In this document: piece after piece, positions 35,101 through 43,520 of the stretch
How the letters are laid out: every line of letters starts with the position of its first letter
Position numbering within the stretch: position 1 is the first letter of the stretch
Assembly: GCA_019752335.1 (NCBI GenBank)
Contig: JAIEMJ010000002.1
Coordinates: 1-64,000, forward strand
DNA: 64,000 nt
Direction: 5' to 3'
DNA from: Bryobacteraceae bacterium
Lineage (GTDB): Bacteria > Acidobacteriota > Terriglobia > Bryobacterales > Bryobacteraceae
Made by a program: the position numbers and the translations under genes
Notes under the pieces: generated by a model
The model's database searches: none
What the model was told of the DNA's origin: nothing
What the model saw: only the letters and a program-made list of their open reading frames with translations

Positions 35101-36587
35101 GCCAGATGCCGGTGCTCGAAGGCGAGTACCGCATCCGCCGCAAGGACGGCCAGTACGTTTGGATGCTCGCCCGCGCCGTCGCCGTCCGTGACGCCAAGGG
35201 CGTCGCCATCCGGCTGGTGGGCTCGCAGAGCGACATCAGCGAGCAGAAGGCCGTCGAGGATCAACTGCTGCACGAGGCCTTCCACGACGCCCTCACCGGC
35301 CTGCCCAATCGCGTCCTGTTCATTGACCGGTTGGGCGTCCTGATCGACCGGGCGCGCCACGGCAAGACGCCAAAGCACTTCGCCGTGCTCTTCGTCGACA
35401 TTGACCGTTTCAAGTACATCAACGACAGCCTCGGCCATCTGGCCGGCGACGAGTTCCTGCAAGAGGTCGGCCGGCGCCTGCAAGGTTGCATCGGCGAAAA
35501 GGACACGCTGGCCCGCTACGGCGGCGACGAGTTCGTCATCTTGCTCGATCAGATGTCCGGCGCCTGGGCCGTGCAGGCCTTCTGCGAGAAGCTGCAAAAG
35601 GCGATGGCCGCGCCGTTCGCCTACCAAGGCGAGGAGTTCTATTCGAGCCTCAGCGTCGGCAGTACCTTCAGCACCCTGGGCTACGAGCGCCCCGACGACA
35701 TGATGCGCGACGCCGATACCGCGCTCTATCAGGCCAAGGCGCGTGGCCGTGGCCGCCATGTGCCGTTCGACAAGAGCATGCACGCCGAGGCGCGCGCCAA
35801 GCTGCAACTGGAAGCTGACCTTCGCCGCGCCATTGAACGAGGCGAGTTCCGCATCCTCTATCAACCGCTCATCGCGCTCGGCATGGGCGCGCACCAGGGC
35901 CGTCTGGCGGGCTTCGAAGCGCTGGTGCGCTGGCACCATCCCACGCGCGGCGTCCTCACGCCGGCGCAGTTCCTCCCAGCTGCGGAAGAGACCGGGCTCA
36001 TCCTCGAAATCGATCGCTGGGTGCTCCGCGACGCCTGCTTGCAGATGCGCACCTGGCAAACCATGTACCCGCACCGCTTGCCGCTGCACGTCAGCGTCAA
36101 TCTGTCCGGGCAGCACTTCCTCCAACTCGACCTGGCGCAGCAAATTCGCGCCATCCTGAAGGAGACCACGCTCAACCCCGAGTTCCTCCGCATCGAGCTT
36201 ACCGAGAGTGTGCTGGTCAAGAATCCGACCGCCAGCGAGGTCTTCCGTGAGTTGCGCGAAATCAAGGTCCAACTCAACCTGGACGACTTCGGCACCGGTT
36301 ACTCGTCGTTCTCTTACCTCAGCAAGTTCCCGGTGGACCGTCTGAAGATCGATAAGAGCTTCGTCATGGCCATGACCGGCAGCGGCCAGAATACCGAGAT
36401 TGTGCGCACGATCCTGCAGTTAGCCCACAACCTGAAGCTCAACGTGGTGGCGGAAGGCGTCGAGACCGCGGAGCAACTGGACAGCCTGCGCGCCTTCGGC
36501 TGCGAATTCGCGCAGGGTTACCACTTGGCTTACCCCCTGGAAGGCGATTCGGCGGGCGAACTGATCGCCTCCGGCCGCCGCTGGTAA
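32109..36587 (+). CDS. CHASE / multi-PAS / GGDEF-EAL c-di-GMP enzyme
   Basis: This 1492-residue sensor has TM1 (about 8-27), a CHASE-type periplasmic domain (about 40-245) and TM2 (about 257-278). PAS1 (about 345-465) and an Ala/Pro/Val linker (about 475-555) follow. Four more PAS/PAC units (about 560-1050) lead to GGDEF (about 1065-1225) and EAL (about 1240-1490). YGGDEF is intact, but the I-site Arg is missing (EKD instead of RxxD). The EAL part has FEALVRWHHP, ESVLVKN, LDDFGTGYSS and AEGVETAEQ, so both activities look possible. It overlaps the convergent ATPase gene by 58 bases. Confidence 0.93.
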   Translation: MARLRPIGVRLILLLVALCGVGMSFYLESLLRAREVDILQDKVGADFARLNESVRKDLSDEVEALKSMAQGFSRLTQVSNEEFTRATDRLMSLHRGIVAMGYLDSSFALKYAGPPRFVSSIEKAHEMIRANRGFLLTDAVAENEYKVSEPIQVVDRGKVFVIYLPVRRLDQPSELAVAVVHLQLTLDSLFERSIPKDYGLTLVDGYTPIYQRGPRNTDPQIPTFDEELSVLSAKWKVRLRPTLDVVLSTKTVLPRMVLWGGILISALIALLVGYQTLLFRQMDREEAMQQDWATRWDSAMSGTIKPVEAPVGPAPAPEPTLAALTLPSEKSDARVYRKMGLAESSPWVAAIAGVREPVFVAEPSSALDAGTPIAYVNDAFVQATGFAAHEIIGKTPRLLQGVSTDRRVLDDIRLSQVRRSPYQGQVTYYRKDGTPFPVQLSMRPVLDEFGKPSYWIFMLQPVAETAAVPEPLPAPTTQAPFAPALPASEETSVEQTVARLRALREKAAETTALTQQAPPEPVAVTPAPVAPVPVTPAAPVPVAPTAASKPPAGAAADALEMLIEASPLAVMGCDLHGAVTFWNQAAERMFGWKEEELIGRPVPLLPGGFLPPPAAVRSTENARNILEAELSRQRKDGSHVDVSVWAAPIRDPQGELFSWIAYFADITDRKRAEAELRRRAEHFHTLIDRTQDIVAVVDADSTIQFLNPAVERALGFTTTELLGRKGVDYLRPADRDRALASLAGPLAETSGPTKFDIRHKDGTWRTLEAMASRLGEAVGGKPAFVLNARDITGRPMAAPTSSLHSQVIDAVTDAVTTFDLEFRIVSMNPSARRIFGLADGVNASGQRSEELLPGWQQNPAREQIRQQLIQRRSWKGEIQYRQPKGMVLILEASIAAIHDSAGELTGYVAIQRDVTERNRAAEALRSSEERYALAAQSTNDGIFDWDLRKEETYYSPRWKSMLGYGDNDIVGLPDEWFMLVHPDDVQNLKAQVSRHLKGQMPVLEGEYRIRRKDGQYVWMLARAVAVRDAKGVAIRLVGSQSDISEQKAVEDQLLHEAFHDALTGLPNRVLFIDRLGVLIDRARHGKTPKHFAVLFVDIDRFKYINDSLGHLAGDEFLQEVGRRLQGCIGEKDTLARYGGDEFVILLDQMSGAWAVQAFCEKLQKAMAAPFAYQGEEFYSSLSVGSTFSTLGYERPDDMMRDADTALYQAKARGRGRHVPFDKSMHAEARAKLQLEADLRRAIERGEFRILYQPLIALGMGAHQGRLAGFEALVRWHHPTRGVLTPAQFLPAAEETGLILEIDRWVLRDACLQMRTWQTMYPHRLPLHVSVNLSGQHFLQLDLAQQIRAILKETTLNPEFLRIELTESVLVKNPTASEVFRELREIKVQLNLDDFGTGYSSFSYLSKFPVDRLKIDKSFVMAMTGSGQNTEIVRTILQLAHNLKLNVVAEGVETAEQLDSLRAFGCEFAQGYHLAYPLEGDSAGELIASGRRW

Positions 36588-37816
36588 GCGCCTTGCAAAT
36601 ACGCGATCGGCACGGCGAACCGGTTCGGTCCGGCCGGGAATAACGTGTCCCCACGATAGAGGATAATGCCCCGCCGGAAGCGCGGACCGGCCAACTCGGC
36701 CAGCTTGCCGAGCCCCTGCCAGTCTTTCGCCGAGAGCGTCCCCGTCGCCTTTACCTCGATGCCCACTACGTCGCCGGCCCGGGTTTCGAGCACGAAGTCC
36801 ACTTCTTGGCCCGCGTGCGTCCGGAAGTGGTAGAGCGCCGGACGGATCCGGCTCCACGTAATCTGCTTACTCAGCTCGCTCATCACGTACTGCTCCAGCA
36901 AAAGCCCGATCAGATGCGGCATTTGCTCCAGCCGCTCCCGGTCCGTGCCTAACAGATAGGCCGCCAGCCCGCTGTCGTTCAGGTAAACCTTGGGGCTCTT
37001 GGAGAGCATGCTGGTCCGCGAGGTGGACCAGGGCGGCACCGGATGAAACAGAAACACCGCGTGCAGCACCGCCAGATAGCGCTTGAGCGTCGTCTGCGGC
37101 ATCGCGGCCGCCGTAGCCAGGTCGGCGTAGTTCAGTAGACCGCCGTAGCGCGCCGCCAGCAGCCCCAGCAAGCGCGGCAAGTCGGCCAGTCCGGCGACGT
37201 TGGCCACATCGCGCGCCTCCCGCTCGATCACCGTTTGCAAATACGACTGAAACCAACCCGCCCGCCGCTCCTCCGGCCGCTCGACGACCTCGGGATAGCC
37301 ACCCGTCAACAACGCCTCCACCAAGGGACGCACCGGCTTCGGCGGCTCGCTAGGCAAGTCAAATTTAGAGGCGAAGAGTTGATCCACCAAATTGTCTTCG
37401 ACGCCCGCCAACTCGCCTTCCGAGAACGGCCACAGGTCGAGGAGCTCCATTCGCCCGGCCAGGGTCTCCGCTAGCTTCGGAAGCTGCAGCACCCGGGTGG
37501 AGCCCGTCAGCAGGAACCGTCCCGGAGTGCGCTCCCGGTCGACGCTGCGTTTGATGGCGATCAGGAGGTCGGGGACGCGCTGCACTTCGTCGATCACGAC
37601 GGGTCCGCGCAGTCCCTCCACGAAGTTCTGCGGGTCGGCGCGGACGTAGCTGAGCAGGTTGAGATCGTCGAGCGTGAGGTAGTCAGACCGGTAACCGGCG
37701 GCGGTTAACTCCATCATCAGAGTGGACTTACCAGATTGCCGGGGACCGTTCAACGTGATCACCGGCGTGTCTTTCACGGCAATCAGGACCTGAGATGTAA
37801 GATTCCTGTGCCTCAT
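36530..37816 (-). CDS. AAA-family ATPase with DUF4143 domain
   Basis: This 428-residue protein has Walker A GPRQSGKS (24-31), Walker B VVIDEVQRVP (about 93-102) and an Arg in LTGSTRVL. A middle winged-helix-like part follows, and a DUF4143 domain with HAGQEVDFVLE and GIEVKATGTLS (about 330-375), a PD-(D/E)XK-like pattern. The family is widespread and its role unclear. Its promoter lies inside a striking array of 22-bp-period repeats, which suggests tight control, perhaps by its own winged helix. Confidence 0.9.
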   Translation of the reverse strand: MRHRNLTSQVLIAVKDTPVITLNGPRQSGKSTLMMELTAAGYRSDYLTLDDLNLLSYVRADPQNFVEGLRGPVVIDEVQRVPDLLIAIKRSVDRERTPGRFLLTGSTRVLQLPKLAETLAGRMELLDLWPFSEGELAGVEDNLVDQLFASKFDLPSEPPKPVRPLVEALLTGGYPEVVERPEERRAGWFQSYLQTVIEREARDVANVAGLADLPRLLGLLAARYGGLLNYADLATAAAMPQTTLKRYLAVLHAVFLFHPVPPWSTSRTSMLSKSPKVYLNDSGLAAYLLGTDRERLEQMPHLIGLLLEQYVMSELSKQITWSRIRPALYHFRTHAGQEVDFVLETRAGDVVGIEVKATGTLSAKDWQGLGKLAELAGPRFRRGIILYRGDTLFPAGPNRFAVPIAYLQGAYQRRPEAISSPAESPSRG

Positions 37817-37829
37817 GGCTGATTATCAG

Positions 37830-37960
37830 CCACCAAGTGGTCAAATTTCAACCACCAAGTGGTTAAATTTCGTAACTTATTGATTATATGAAGAAAGCTT
37901 CCAGATGGCTAAAATCCAACTACCAAGTGGCTGAAATTTGACCACCAAGTGGTCGATTTT
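37830..37960 (-). promoter_or_regulatory. Five-copy operator array around the ATPase promoter
   Basis: The unit CCACCAAGTGG (arms CCAC/GTGG) with an attached AAATTT-like tail starts at 37830, 37852, 37920 (one change) and 37942. A degraded copy lies near 37899-37916. Starts fall on a lattice of about 22 bases, so all copies face the same side of the helix. The one empty lattice position holds TATAAT on the minus strand (37888-37883), with TAGCCA (37911-37906) exactly 17 bases upstream. The promoter is therefore flanked by two operators on one side and three on the other. Confidence 0.7.
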
Positions 37961-37981
37961 CTCAAATCTATGAATCGAAAG

Positions 37982-39052
37982 CTATTTAGGAAACGCCTTT
38001 CGATCAATCGTCGGCACCAACCGGAGCGCGTTCTTGTAGTAGATCTTCTTCAGAACCTCGTCCGGCAGCTCCAAACCGTACATCCGCCAGAAGGCGTGCC
38101 GCTTCCGGTAATACTCAAAGTACTCGTCCCCGGTCTCCAGCACCCGGAAGTAGGTGTCGAACTCGCGGACGTTCCACGTGTCTTTGCCCATCAGCAAACG
38201 GTCCTGATACTTCGTCGCGAACTGGCGCGCGAACTTCGGCTGGCGGCCGAACTCGTAGATCACCGCCGCGATGTCGCAGTGCAGATTCGGCATTTCGTCG
38301 AAGAGCTTTCCGAGTTTGGCCAGGTCGCCGCCCAGCCAACCCAGGTGCGCGTGGATAAAGTTGATGTCGCGATGCCGCTTGAACAGCGTATAGGCCTCCT
38401 GCATCAACTCTTCCCAGGAGCCATCCTTCGCCGCGTCCTTGCGCCTACCCGGAATCTCCATCAACTCCTGATACTTCTCATTGAACTTGTCCACCGGATC
38501 CCAGAACGGCTTCGGATCCGCCGTATGAATCAGCACCGAGAGCTTGTGCTTCGCCAGCACCCGGAACGACGGCTCAAAGCGCGCGTCCGTCACCGCCACG
38601 CGGCCCTTCGCGTCCCGCGTATTCATCCCGAATTGCTTGAAGAACTTCATGCCCTCGCAGCCGGCCTGGATGTCTTCCTCCAGCGTTTTGGCGGCGCGCG
38701 CCGCGTAGCCGGGGTCGTCGAGATTCGTCAGATCGAGATTGCAGAACACCGCGAAGCGGTTGCCGTGTTTCGCCTTCATGTTGCGGATCCCCTCGCGGAA
38801 CTTCGGCCCGAAGCCGCCTGATAGATTCACCATCACCTGCAGGTTCAGGCTGTCCATGTCCTTCACCAGCGCATCGAGCTTGTCGGCCGCCATCATCGTG
38901 TTCTGATGACCATGAATGTCGATCAACGGGAACTTCGCCCGCGTCACCAAATGCTCCGGTACCACCAGCGTGGACTTCGGCGTATACTCCTGCACGCTCA
39001 ACTGGGCCAGGAGCAGGGGAGTAAGTAATATGGGCAAGAAGAAGCTTCGCAT
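37982..39052 (-). CDS. Secreted amidohydrolase-family TIM-barrel hydrolase
   Basis: This 356-residue protein has a signal peptide (MRSFFLPILLTPLLLAQLS), then an amidohydrolase-2 type barrel. IDIHGHQN near residue 45 gives the HxH metal pair. Further His and Asp residues lie in IHTADPKPFWD (about 180), FIHAHLGW (about 240) and MGKDTW (about 300). It probably hydrolyses or decarboxylates a small molecule outside the cytoplasm; the substrate is unknown. The stop at 37982 lies 22 bases beyond the operator array of the ATPase. Confidence 0.85.
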   Translation of the reverse strand: MRSFFLPILLTPLLLAQLSVQEYTPKSTLVVPEHLVTRAKFPLIDIHGHQNTMMAADKLDALVKDMDSLNLQVMVNLSGGFGPKFREGIRNMKAKHGNRFAVFCNLDLTNLDDPGYAARAAKTLEEDIQAGCEGMKFFKQFGMNTRDAKGRVAVTDARFEPSFRVLAKHKLSVLIHTADPKPFWDPVDKFNEKYQELMEIPGRRKDAAKDGSWEELMQEAYTLFKRHRDINFIHAHLGWLGGDLAKLGKLFDEMPNLHCDIAAVIYEFGRQPKFARQFATKYQDRLLMGKDTWNVREFDTYFRVLETGDEYFEYYRKRHAFWRMYGLELPDEVLKKIYYKNALRLVPTIDRKAFPK

Positions 39053-39093
39053 GATCGCTAATCAGTATATCCGGCCCCGTCGATAGTACGCGG

Positions 39094-39831
39094 GTGAGTG
39101 CAACTTACGAAGCGATCTACTATCCCGAAAGCGGCTACGGCGGCTTTACCGGCGTCGACGGCACGCTCGCCTTTTACCTGCGCGTGAATGCCTTGCTGAC
39201 CCCCGAAGCGCGCGTGCTGGACTTCGGCTGTGGCCGCGGCAGCTACGGCGAGGACCCCGTCGCTCTGCGGCGCCAACTACGTGTGCTCCGCGGTAAATGC
39301 GCCTACGCCGCCGGTGCCGACGTCGGTGACGACGCCGCGCGGAATCCCTACCTCGACGAGGTTCGCTTGTTCCGGCCCGGCGAGCCCGTCCCCTACGGCG
39401 ACGGCGCCTTCGATGTCCTGCTGGCCGACTGTGTAGTCGAGCATCTGCCGGACCCCGCGGCCTTTTTCGCCGAAGCCCGGCGCTTGTTGAAGCCCGGCGG
39501 ACATCTCTGCCTGCGCACTTCGAACGTCCTCAGTTACTTTGGGCTCGCGGCGCTCCTCGTGCCGGACTCGCGCCGGGAAAGCGTTCTGCATCGTGCCCGG
39601 CCGGATCGCAAGGACGAAGACTCGTTTCCCACGCTCTACCGTTGCAATACCGTCTTCGCGATTCGCCGCGCCCTGCGGGCCACGGGCTTTGACGGAGTCG
39701 CCTTTGGCCACGAGAGCGAACCCTGCTACCTGGGCTTCTCGCGGATCGCCTACCAATTGGGAGTCTGGCATCAACGCTTCGCCCCCGGCTTTCTGCGCCC
39801 GGCCATCTTCGCCTTCGCGACCCGCCGTTAG
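39094..39831 (+). CDS. Class I SAM-dependent methyltransferase
   Basis: This 245-residue protein has motif I VLDFGCGRGSYG (about 45-56) and an acidic motif II region. FDVLLADCVVEHLPDP (about 107-122) and RRLLKPGGHLCLRTSN (about 130-145) complete the methyltransferase_11 pattern. The C-terminal part (IAYQLGVWHQRF) resembles methyltransferases of sugar or polyketide modification. The start is GTG at 39094. The acceptor is unknown. It is divergent from the amidohydrolase gene. Confidence 0.85.
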   Translation: MSATYEAIYYPESGYGGFTGVDGTLAFYLRVNALLTPEARVLDFGCGRGSYGEDPVALRRQLRVLRGKCAYAAGADVGDDAARNPYLDEVRLFRPGEPVPYGDGAFDVLLADCVVEHLPDPAAFFAEARRLLKPGGHLCLRTSNVLSYFGLAALLVPDSRRESVLHRARPDRKDEDSFPTLYRCNTVFAIRRALRATGFDGVAFGHESEPCYLGFSRIAYQLGVWHQRFAPGFLRPAIFAFATRR

Positions 39832-39851
39832 GATGCTATCTTCTTAGGGCA

Positions 39852-41150
39852 ATGCTCGCCCGCTACTTCGAATTCGCCGCGCTCGGTACCAATTGGCGCA
39901 CGGAAATCCTCGCCGGCTGCACCACGTTCATCACGATGGCCTACATCGTCTTCGTGAATCCCGCGATTCTGAGCGAGACCGGCATGCCTTATCAGGCCGT
40001 GGTGACGGCGACGTGCCTGGCCGCTGCCTTTGGCAGCATCCTGATGGGCGCGCTCGCCCGCTACCCGATCGCCCTGGCGCCGGGCATGGGGCTCAACGCG
40101 TACTTCACCTACGCCGTGGTGAAGGGGATGGGCGTCCCTTGGCAAGTCGCGCTAGGCGCCGTCTTTCTTTCGGGCGTCATCTTCCTGCTGCTCACGCTCT
40201 CCGGCATCCGGCGGCTGATCATTGAAGCGATTCCCGCCAGCCTCTACGCCGCCGTCGCCGTCGGCATCGGACTCTTCATCGCCTTCATCGGGCTGCGCAA
40301 CGGCGGTCTCGTCGCCGCGCACCCGGCGACCTTTGTCACCCTCGGCAACCTCCGCGCCCCCACCACGCAACTGGCCCTCGCCGGACTGCTCATCATGGCC
40401 GCCCTCTTCGCCCGCCGCGTCCGCGCTGCGATGCTGCTCGGCATCCTGGCCACCACCATCCTGGGTGGCCTCTTCGGCCTCCTCACATGGCAACCACAAC
40501 CGCTCTACCTGGCCGGCTTCGCTGGCACATTCCTGCAACTCGACATTCGCGGCGCCCTCAGTTTAGGCCTGGCCGAGATCGTCTTCGTCTTCCTCTTTGT
40601 GGACCTCTTCGACAACATCGGTACGCTGGTCGGCGTGAGCAAGAAGGCCGGTCTGGTGAACGAGGCGCACGAGATTCCGCGCGTCAATCGCATTCTGCTC
40701 ACGGATTCCCTGGCGACCATCTTCGGCTCGCTGGTGGGCACGTCGACGGTGGTGAGCTACATTGAGTCCGCCGCGGGCGTCACGGCGGGTGGACGTTCCG
40801 GCGTCACGGCCATCGTCACGGGACTCCTGTTTCTGGTCGCCATCTTCGTCGTTCCGGTTCTGGGCATCATTCCCGCCGCCGCGACGGCGCCCGCCCTCGT
40901 GATGGTGGGCTCGATGATGATCTCGCACGCCGCCGAAATCGAATGGGAGAATCCCTTGGTTTCGTTTCCCGCTTTCCTCACCATCGTGGCGATTCCGCTC
41001 ACCTTCTCCATCGCCAACGGACTCGCCTTCGGCTTCACCGCCCACACGCTGCTGCAAGTGCTCGCCGGGCGTGGCCGCGAGGTGAACTGGGTGGTCTACG
41101 CCCTCACCGCGCTCTTCTTACTCCGCTTTTTCTACCTCGGCCAAGGGTGA
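39852..41150 (+). CDS. AzgA-type purine (hypoxanthine/guanine/adenine) permease
   Basis: This 432-residue permease of the NCS2/AzgA branch has about 12-14 membrane helices. Signatures are LAGCTTFITMAYIVFVNP (about 20-37), ALAPGMGLNAYFTYAVV (about 75-91), LFVDLFDNIGTLVGV (about 250-264) and GTSTVVSYIESAAGV (about 297-311). It would import purine bases with protons. TATCTT lies nine bases before the ATG, with AGGG between. No purine gene is adjacent, and substrate choice within purines is open. Confidence 0.93.
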   Translation: MLARYFEFAALGTNWRTEILAGCTTFITMAYIVFVNPAILSETGMPYQAVVTATCLAAAFGSILMGALARYPIALAPGMGLNAYFTYAVVKGMGVPWQVALGAVFLSGVIFLLLTLSGIRRLIIEAIPASLYAAVAVGIGLFIAFIGLRNGGLVAAHPATFVTLGNLRAPTTQLALAGLLIMAALFARRVRAAMLLGILATTILGGLFGLLTWQPQPLYLAGFAGTFLQLDIRGALSLGLAEIVFVFLFVDLFDNIGTLVGVSKKAGLVNEAHEIPRVNRILLTDSLATIFGSLVGTSTVVSYIESAAGVTAGGRSGVTAIVTGLLFLVAIFVVPVLGIIPAAATAPALVMVGSMMISHAAEIEWENPLVSFPAFLTIVAIPLTFSIANGLAFGFTAHTLLQVLAGRGREVNWVVYALTALFLLRFFYLGQG

Positions 41151-41188
41151 AACCTGAACCGCGGTGGAAGAGTCTATCATGGGGACAA

Positions 41189-42673
41189 GTGTACTTCCGC
41201 CCCGCCATTTTCTGCCTCTGCCTGGCCCACGCCCTCATCCGGCCTGGCCAGGCCCAACAGTTGGACGTCGATCCCCGTCTCTTCACCGTGATTGCCGCCA
41301 TCAACGCGGCCGGCTACGACACGGAACTCGATTCGCCCAACAATCATCCGTTGCGCCAACTGACGCGCGACTACGTCGCCAAGAAGAACCCGGCGGTGCT
41401 ACCCGAACTGCGCCGCTTCTTCGCGGATCACCGCCAGAAGAATCCCGCGCAAGAGCTCAGCCAGTACATCTCCTTTGCCCTTTCGACGCGCCAGGCGCCC
41501 GAGTTTGAATACCGCTTCAACGAAAACGAACTGCCGCCCGACGTCGTCCAACTCGCGGGCTTTGAACGATTGCTGACCCGCTTTCATCGCGAAGCCGACA
41601 TGGAGACTTTTTATAAGCAGCAGGAGGCCGTTTTCGAAGCCGCGCTGCAGCGCTACCAGGAGCCGGCCAGCCGCATGATGAACGACGTCAACGGTTACAT
41701 GCGCAACCCCGGCATTAGCACCTTGGGCCGCACCTTTCGCGTCTACGTCGACTTACTCGGCTCGCCCAATCAGATCCACTACCGCAATTATCAGGACGAC
41801 TTTTACGTCGTGCTCACCCCCTCGGCGGACCCCCAAGTGGACTACCTCCGCAACGCCTACTTCAAGTTCATGATCGACCCGCTCACACTGAAGTACGCCG
41901 AGGACCTCAATCAGAAACGCGGCCTGATCGACTACGCCCAAGCCTCGCCCGCCCTCGATGACCACTACAAAAACGACTTCATCCTGCTGGCCGGCGCCTC
42001 GCTCAGCAAGGCCATCGAAGCCCGCCTGGCGCGCGCGAGTGAACGCGCCGGACTCGTCGAAGCGGCGCTCAAAGAAGGCTACATCCTCACGCCCGCCTTC
42101 GCCGACCTGCTGCCCGAGTACGAAAAGCAGGAGCAGTCCCTGCGCTTATACTTCCCGGAGTTGATCCAAGGCATCAACTTGCGCAAGGAAGCCAAGCGTC
42201 TGGAGTCAGTAGACTTCGTGAAGACCAAGCCGGTGCGCAAGGCCAGGGTCGTCGAAGGCGCCGCGTCGGCCCCGCCGCCGTTAACTGGTCTCGCCAAGAC
42301 GATTGATGACGCCGACGTCCTGATCGAGAAACGGGAACTCGCCCCCGCGCGCGAGTTACTCCTGGGCGCCCTAAAGCAGACCGACGAAAAGAAATGGCAC
42401 GGCCGCGCTTACTTCGGCCTGGCCCGCATCGCCACCCTGCAAAAGGACCCGGAAACGGGTTTTAAGCTCTTCGAAACGACCCTCGAAACGTCGCCGGAGG
42501 GCAGCATCCAGGCCTGGGCTCACTATTACTTGGGCCGGCTGTCGGAGCTCTCGAACTCGCCCGACGAAGCCGTGCGCCACTTTGACAGTGCGTTGGCGAT
42601 TCCCGCCATCTCGCCCAAAACCCGCAGTCTCGTGGAGCAGGCTTTGGCCAGCGCCAAAAAGAAGCGACAATAG
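41189..42673 (+). CDS. Secreted protein with C-terminal helical repeats, function unknown
   Basis: This 494-residue protein has a signal peptide (MYFRPAIFCLCLAHALIRPGQA). A large domain (about 25-340) of no family I can name follows, with charged helices and IHYRNYQDDFYVVLTP near 210. A TPR-like tail closes it (about 380-490). I chose GTG 41189 because it opens the signal peptide and TATCAT lies eight bases upstream; the frame extends back into the permease gene. It heads a run with a second repeat protein and rnc. Envelope or outer-membrane maintenance is only a guess. Confidence 0.7.
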   Translation: MYFRPAIFCLCLAHALIRPGQAQQLDVDPRLFTVIAAINAAGYDTELDSPNNHPLRQLTRDYVAKKNPAVLPELRRFFADHRQKNPAQELSQYISFALSTRQAPEFEYRFNENELPPDVVQLAGFERLLTRFHREADMETFYKQQEAVFEAALQRYQEPASRMMNDVNGYMRNPGISTLGRTFRVYVDLLGSPNQIHYRNYQDDFYVVLTPSADPQVDYLRNAYFKFMIDPLTLKYAEDLNQKRGLIDYAQASPALDDHYKNDFILLAGASLSKAIEARLARASERAGLVEAALKEGYILTPAFADLLPEYEKQEQSLRLYFPELIQGINLRKEAKRLESVDFVKTKPVRKARVVEGAASAPPPLTGLAKTIDDADVLIEKRELAPARELLLGALKQTDEKKWHGRAYFGLARIATLQKDPETGFKLFETTLETSPEGSIQAWAHYYLGRLSELSNSPDEAVRHFDSALAIPAISPKTRSLVEQALASAKKKRQ

Positions 42674-42704
42674 AAAAACCAATTTGAAGGGAACTTTGAA
42701 AACT

Positions 42705-43508
42705 ATGATGCAGCGATCCTTGCGCGCGTTCGCCGCGCTGGCCATGGCGGGAGCCTTGTTTGGCCAGTCGGCCAGCACGAAACAACCGAAACCGAAGTCG
42801 CAAAAAGAAGTCGACGCCTTTAATGCCATGATCAGCGCGCCGGATGACGACGCTCGTATCGCCGGCGCCGAGAACTTGCTCACCAAGTTCGCCGACACGG
42901 AATTCAAGCCACTGGCGCTTTATATCGCCGCCTCTGCCGCGCAAAGCAAGAATGACTTCGAAAAGATGGTCATCTACGGCGAACGGGCCCTCGAAGCCGA
43001 CCCCAAAATGTACGGCGTCATGCTCATGATGGCCTCGGGCTACGCCTCCAAAACCAAGGAATTCGACTTCGACAAAGACGAAAAACTCGGCAAAGCCGAT
43101 AAGTTTGCCAATGACGGCATCGCCCTCGTCAAGACCGCGCCAAAGCCCAACCCCGCCTTGAGCGACGAACAGTGGGAAGTGGCCCGCAAGGAATTCATCG
43201 CCCAGGGGCTGGAAGCCCTGGGCATGTCCGCCACCGTCCGCAAGAAGTATGATGCGGCCGCCGCTTCTTACAAGGAAGCGCTCGCCACGCAACCCAAGCC
43301 GGACCCCACCACGATGCTGCGCCTCGCTTCGTCGCTGAATTCCCTCGGCAAGTGGGAAGAAGCACTGCCGTTGCTGGAGAAAGTGCGCGACAGTCCAGAC
43401 GCCGTGCCGGTAGTGAAGCAGGCGGCGGCGCAGGAGCGCGTGAAGGCGCTCATGGCCCAGAAGAAAGCGGCCACGCCGCCGCCCCCGCCTCCCACGCCGA
43501 AGCCGTAA
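42705..43508 (+). CDS. Secreted TPR-like repeat protein
   Basis: This 267-residue protein has a signal peptide (RSLRAFAALAMAGALFGQ) and TPR-like helix pairs through about residue 235. A Lys/Ala/Pro tail ends it (ATPPPPPPTPKP). The start is ATG 42705 or the next codon, ATG 42708. It lies 31 bases after the preceding gene and 12 before rnc, so the three may be co-transcribed. It is probably a periplasmic or outer-membrane scaffold; no specific role is visible. Confidence 0.75.
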   Translation: MMQRSLRAFAALAMAGALFGQSASTKQPKPKSQKEVDAFNAMISAPDDDARIAGAENLLTKFADTEFKPLALYIAASAAQSKNDFEKMVIYGERALEADPKMYGVMLMMASGYASKTKEFDFDKDEKLGKADKFANDGIALVKTAPKPNPALSDEQWEVARKEFIAQGLEALGMSATVRKKYDAAAASYKEALATQPKPDPTTMLRLASSLNSLGKWEEALPLLEKVRDSPDAVPVVKQAAAQERVKALMAQKKAATPPPPPPTPKP

Positions 43509-43520
43509 ACACTCCTCAGC

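Noticed and set aside
34710-36272. Minus-strand open frame of 520 codons opposite GGDEF-EAL
   Set aside because: Shadow of a gene with intact catalytic motifs; no independent promoter or family.
37830-37960. CRISPR array
   Set aside because: Repeats are only about 11-19 bp at 22-bp spacing, some are degenerate, and a promoter lies inside; there are no spacers of CRISPR length and no cas genes.
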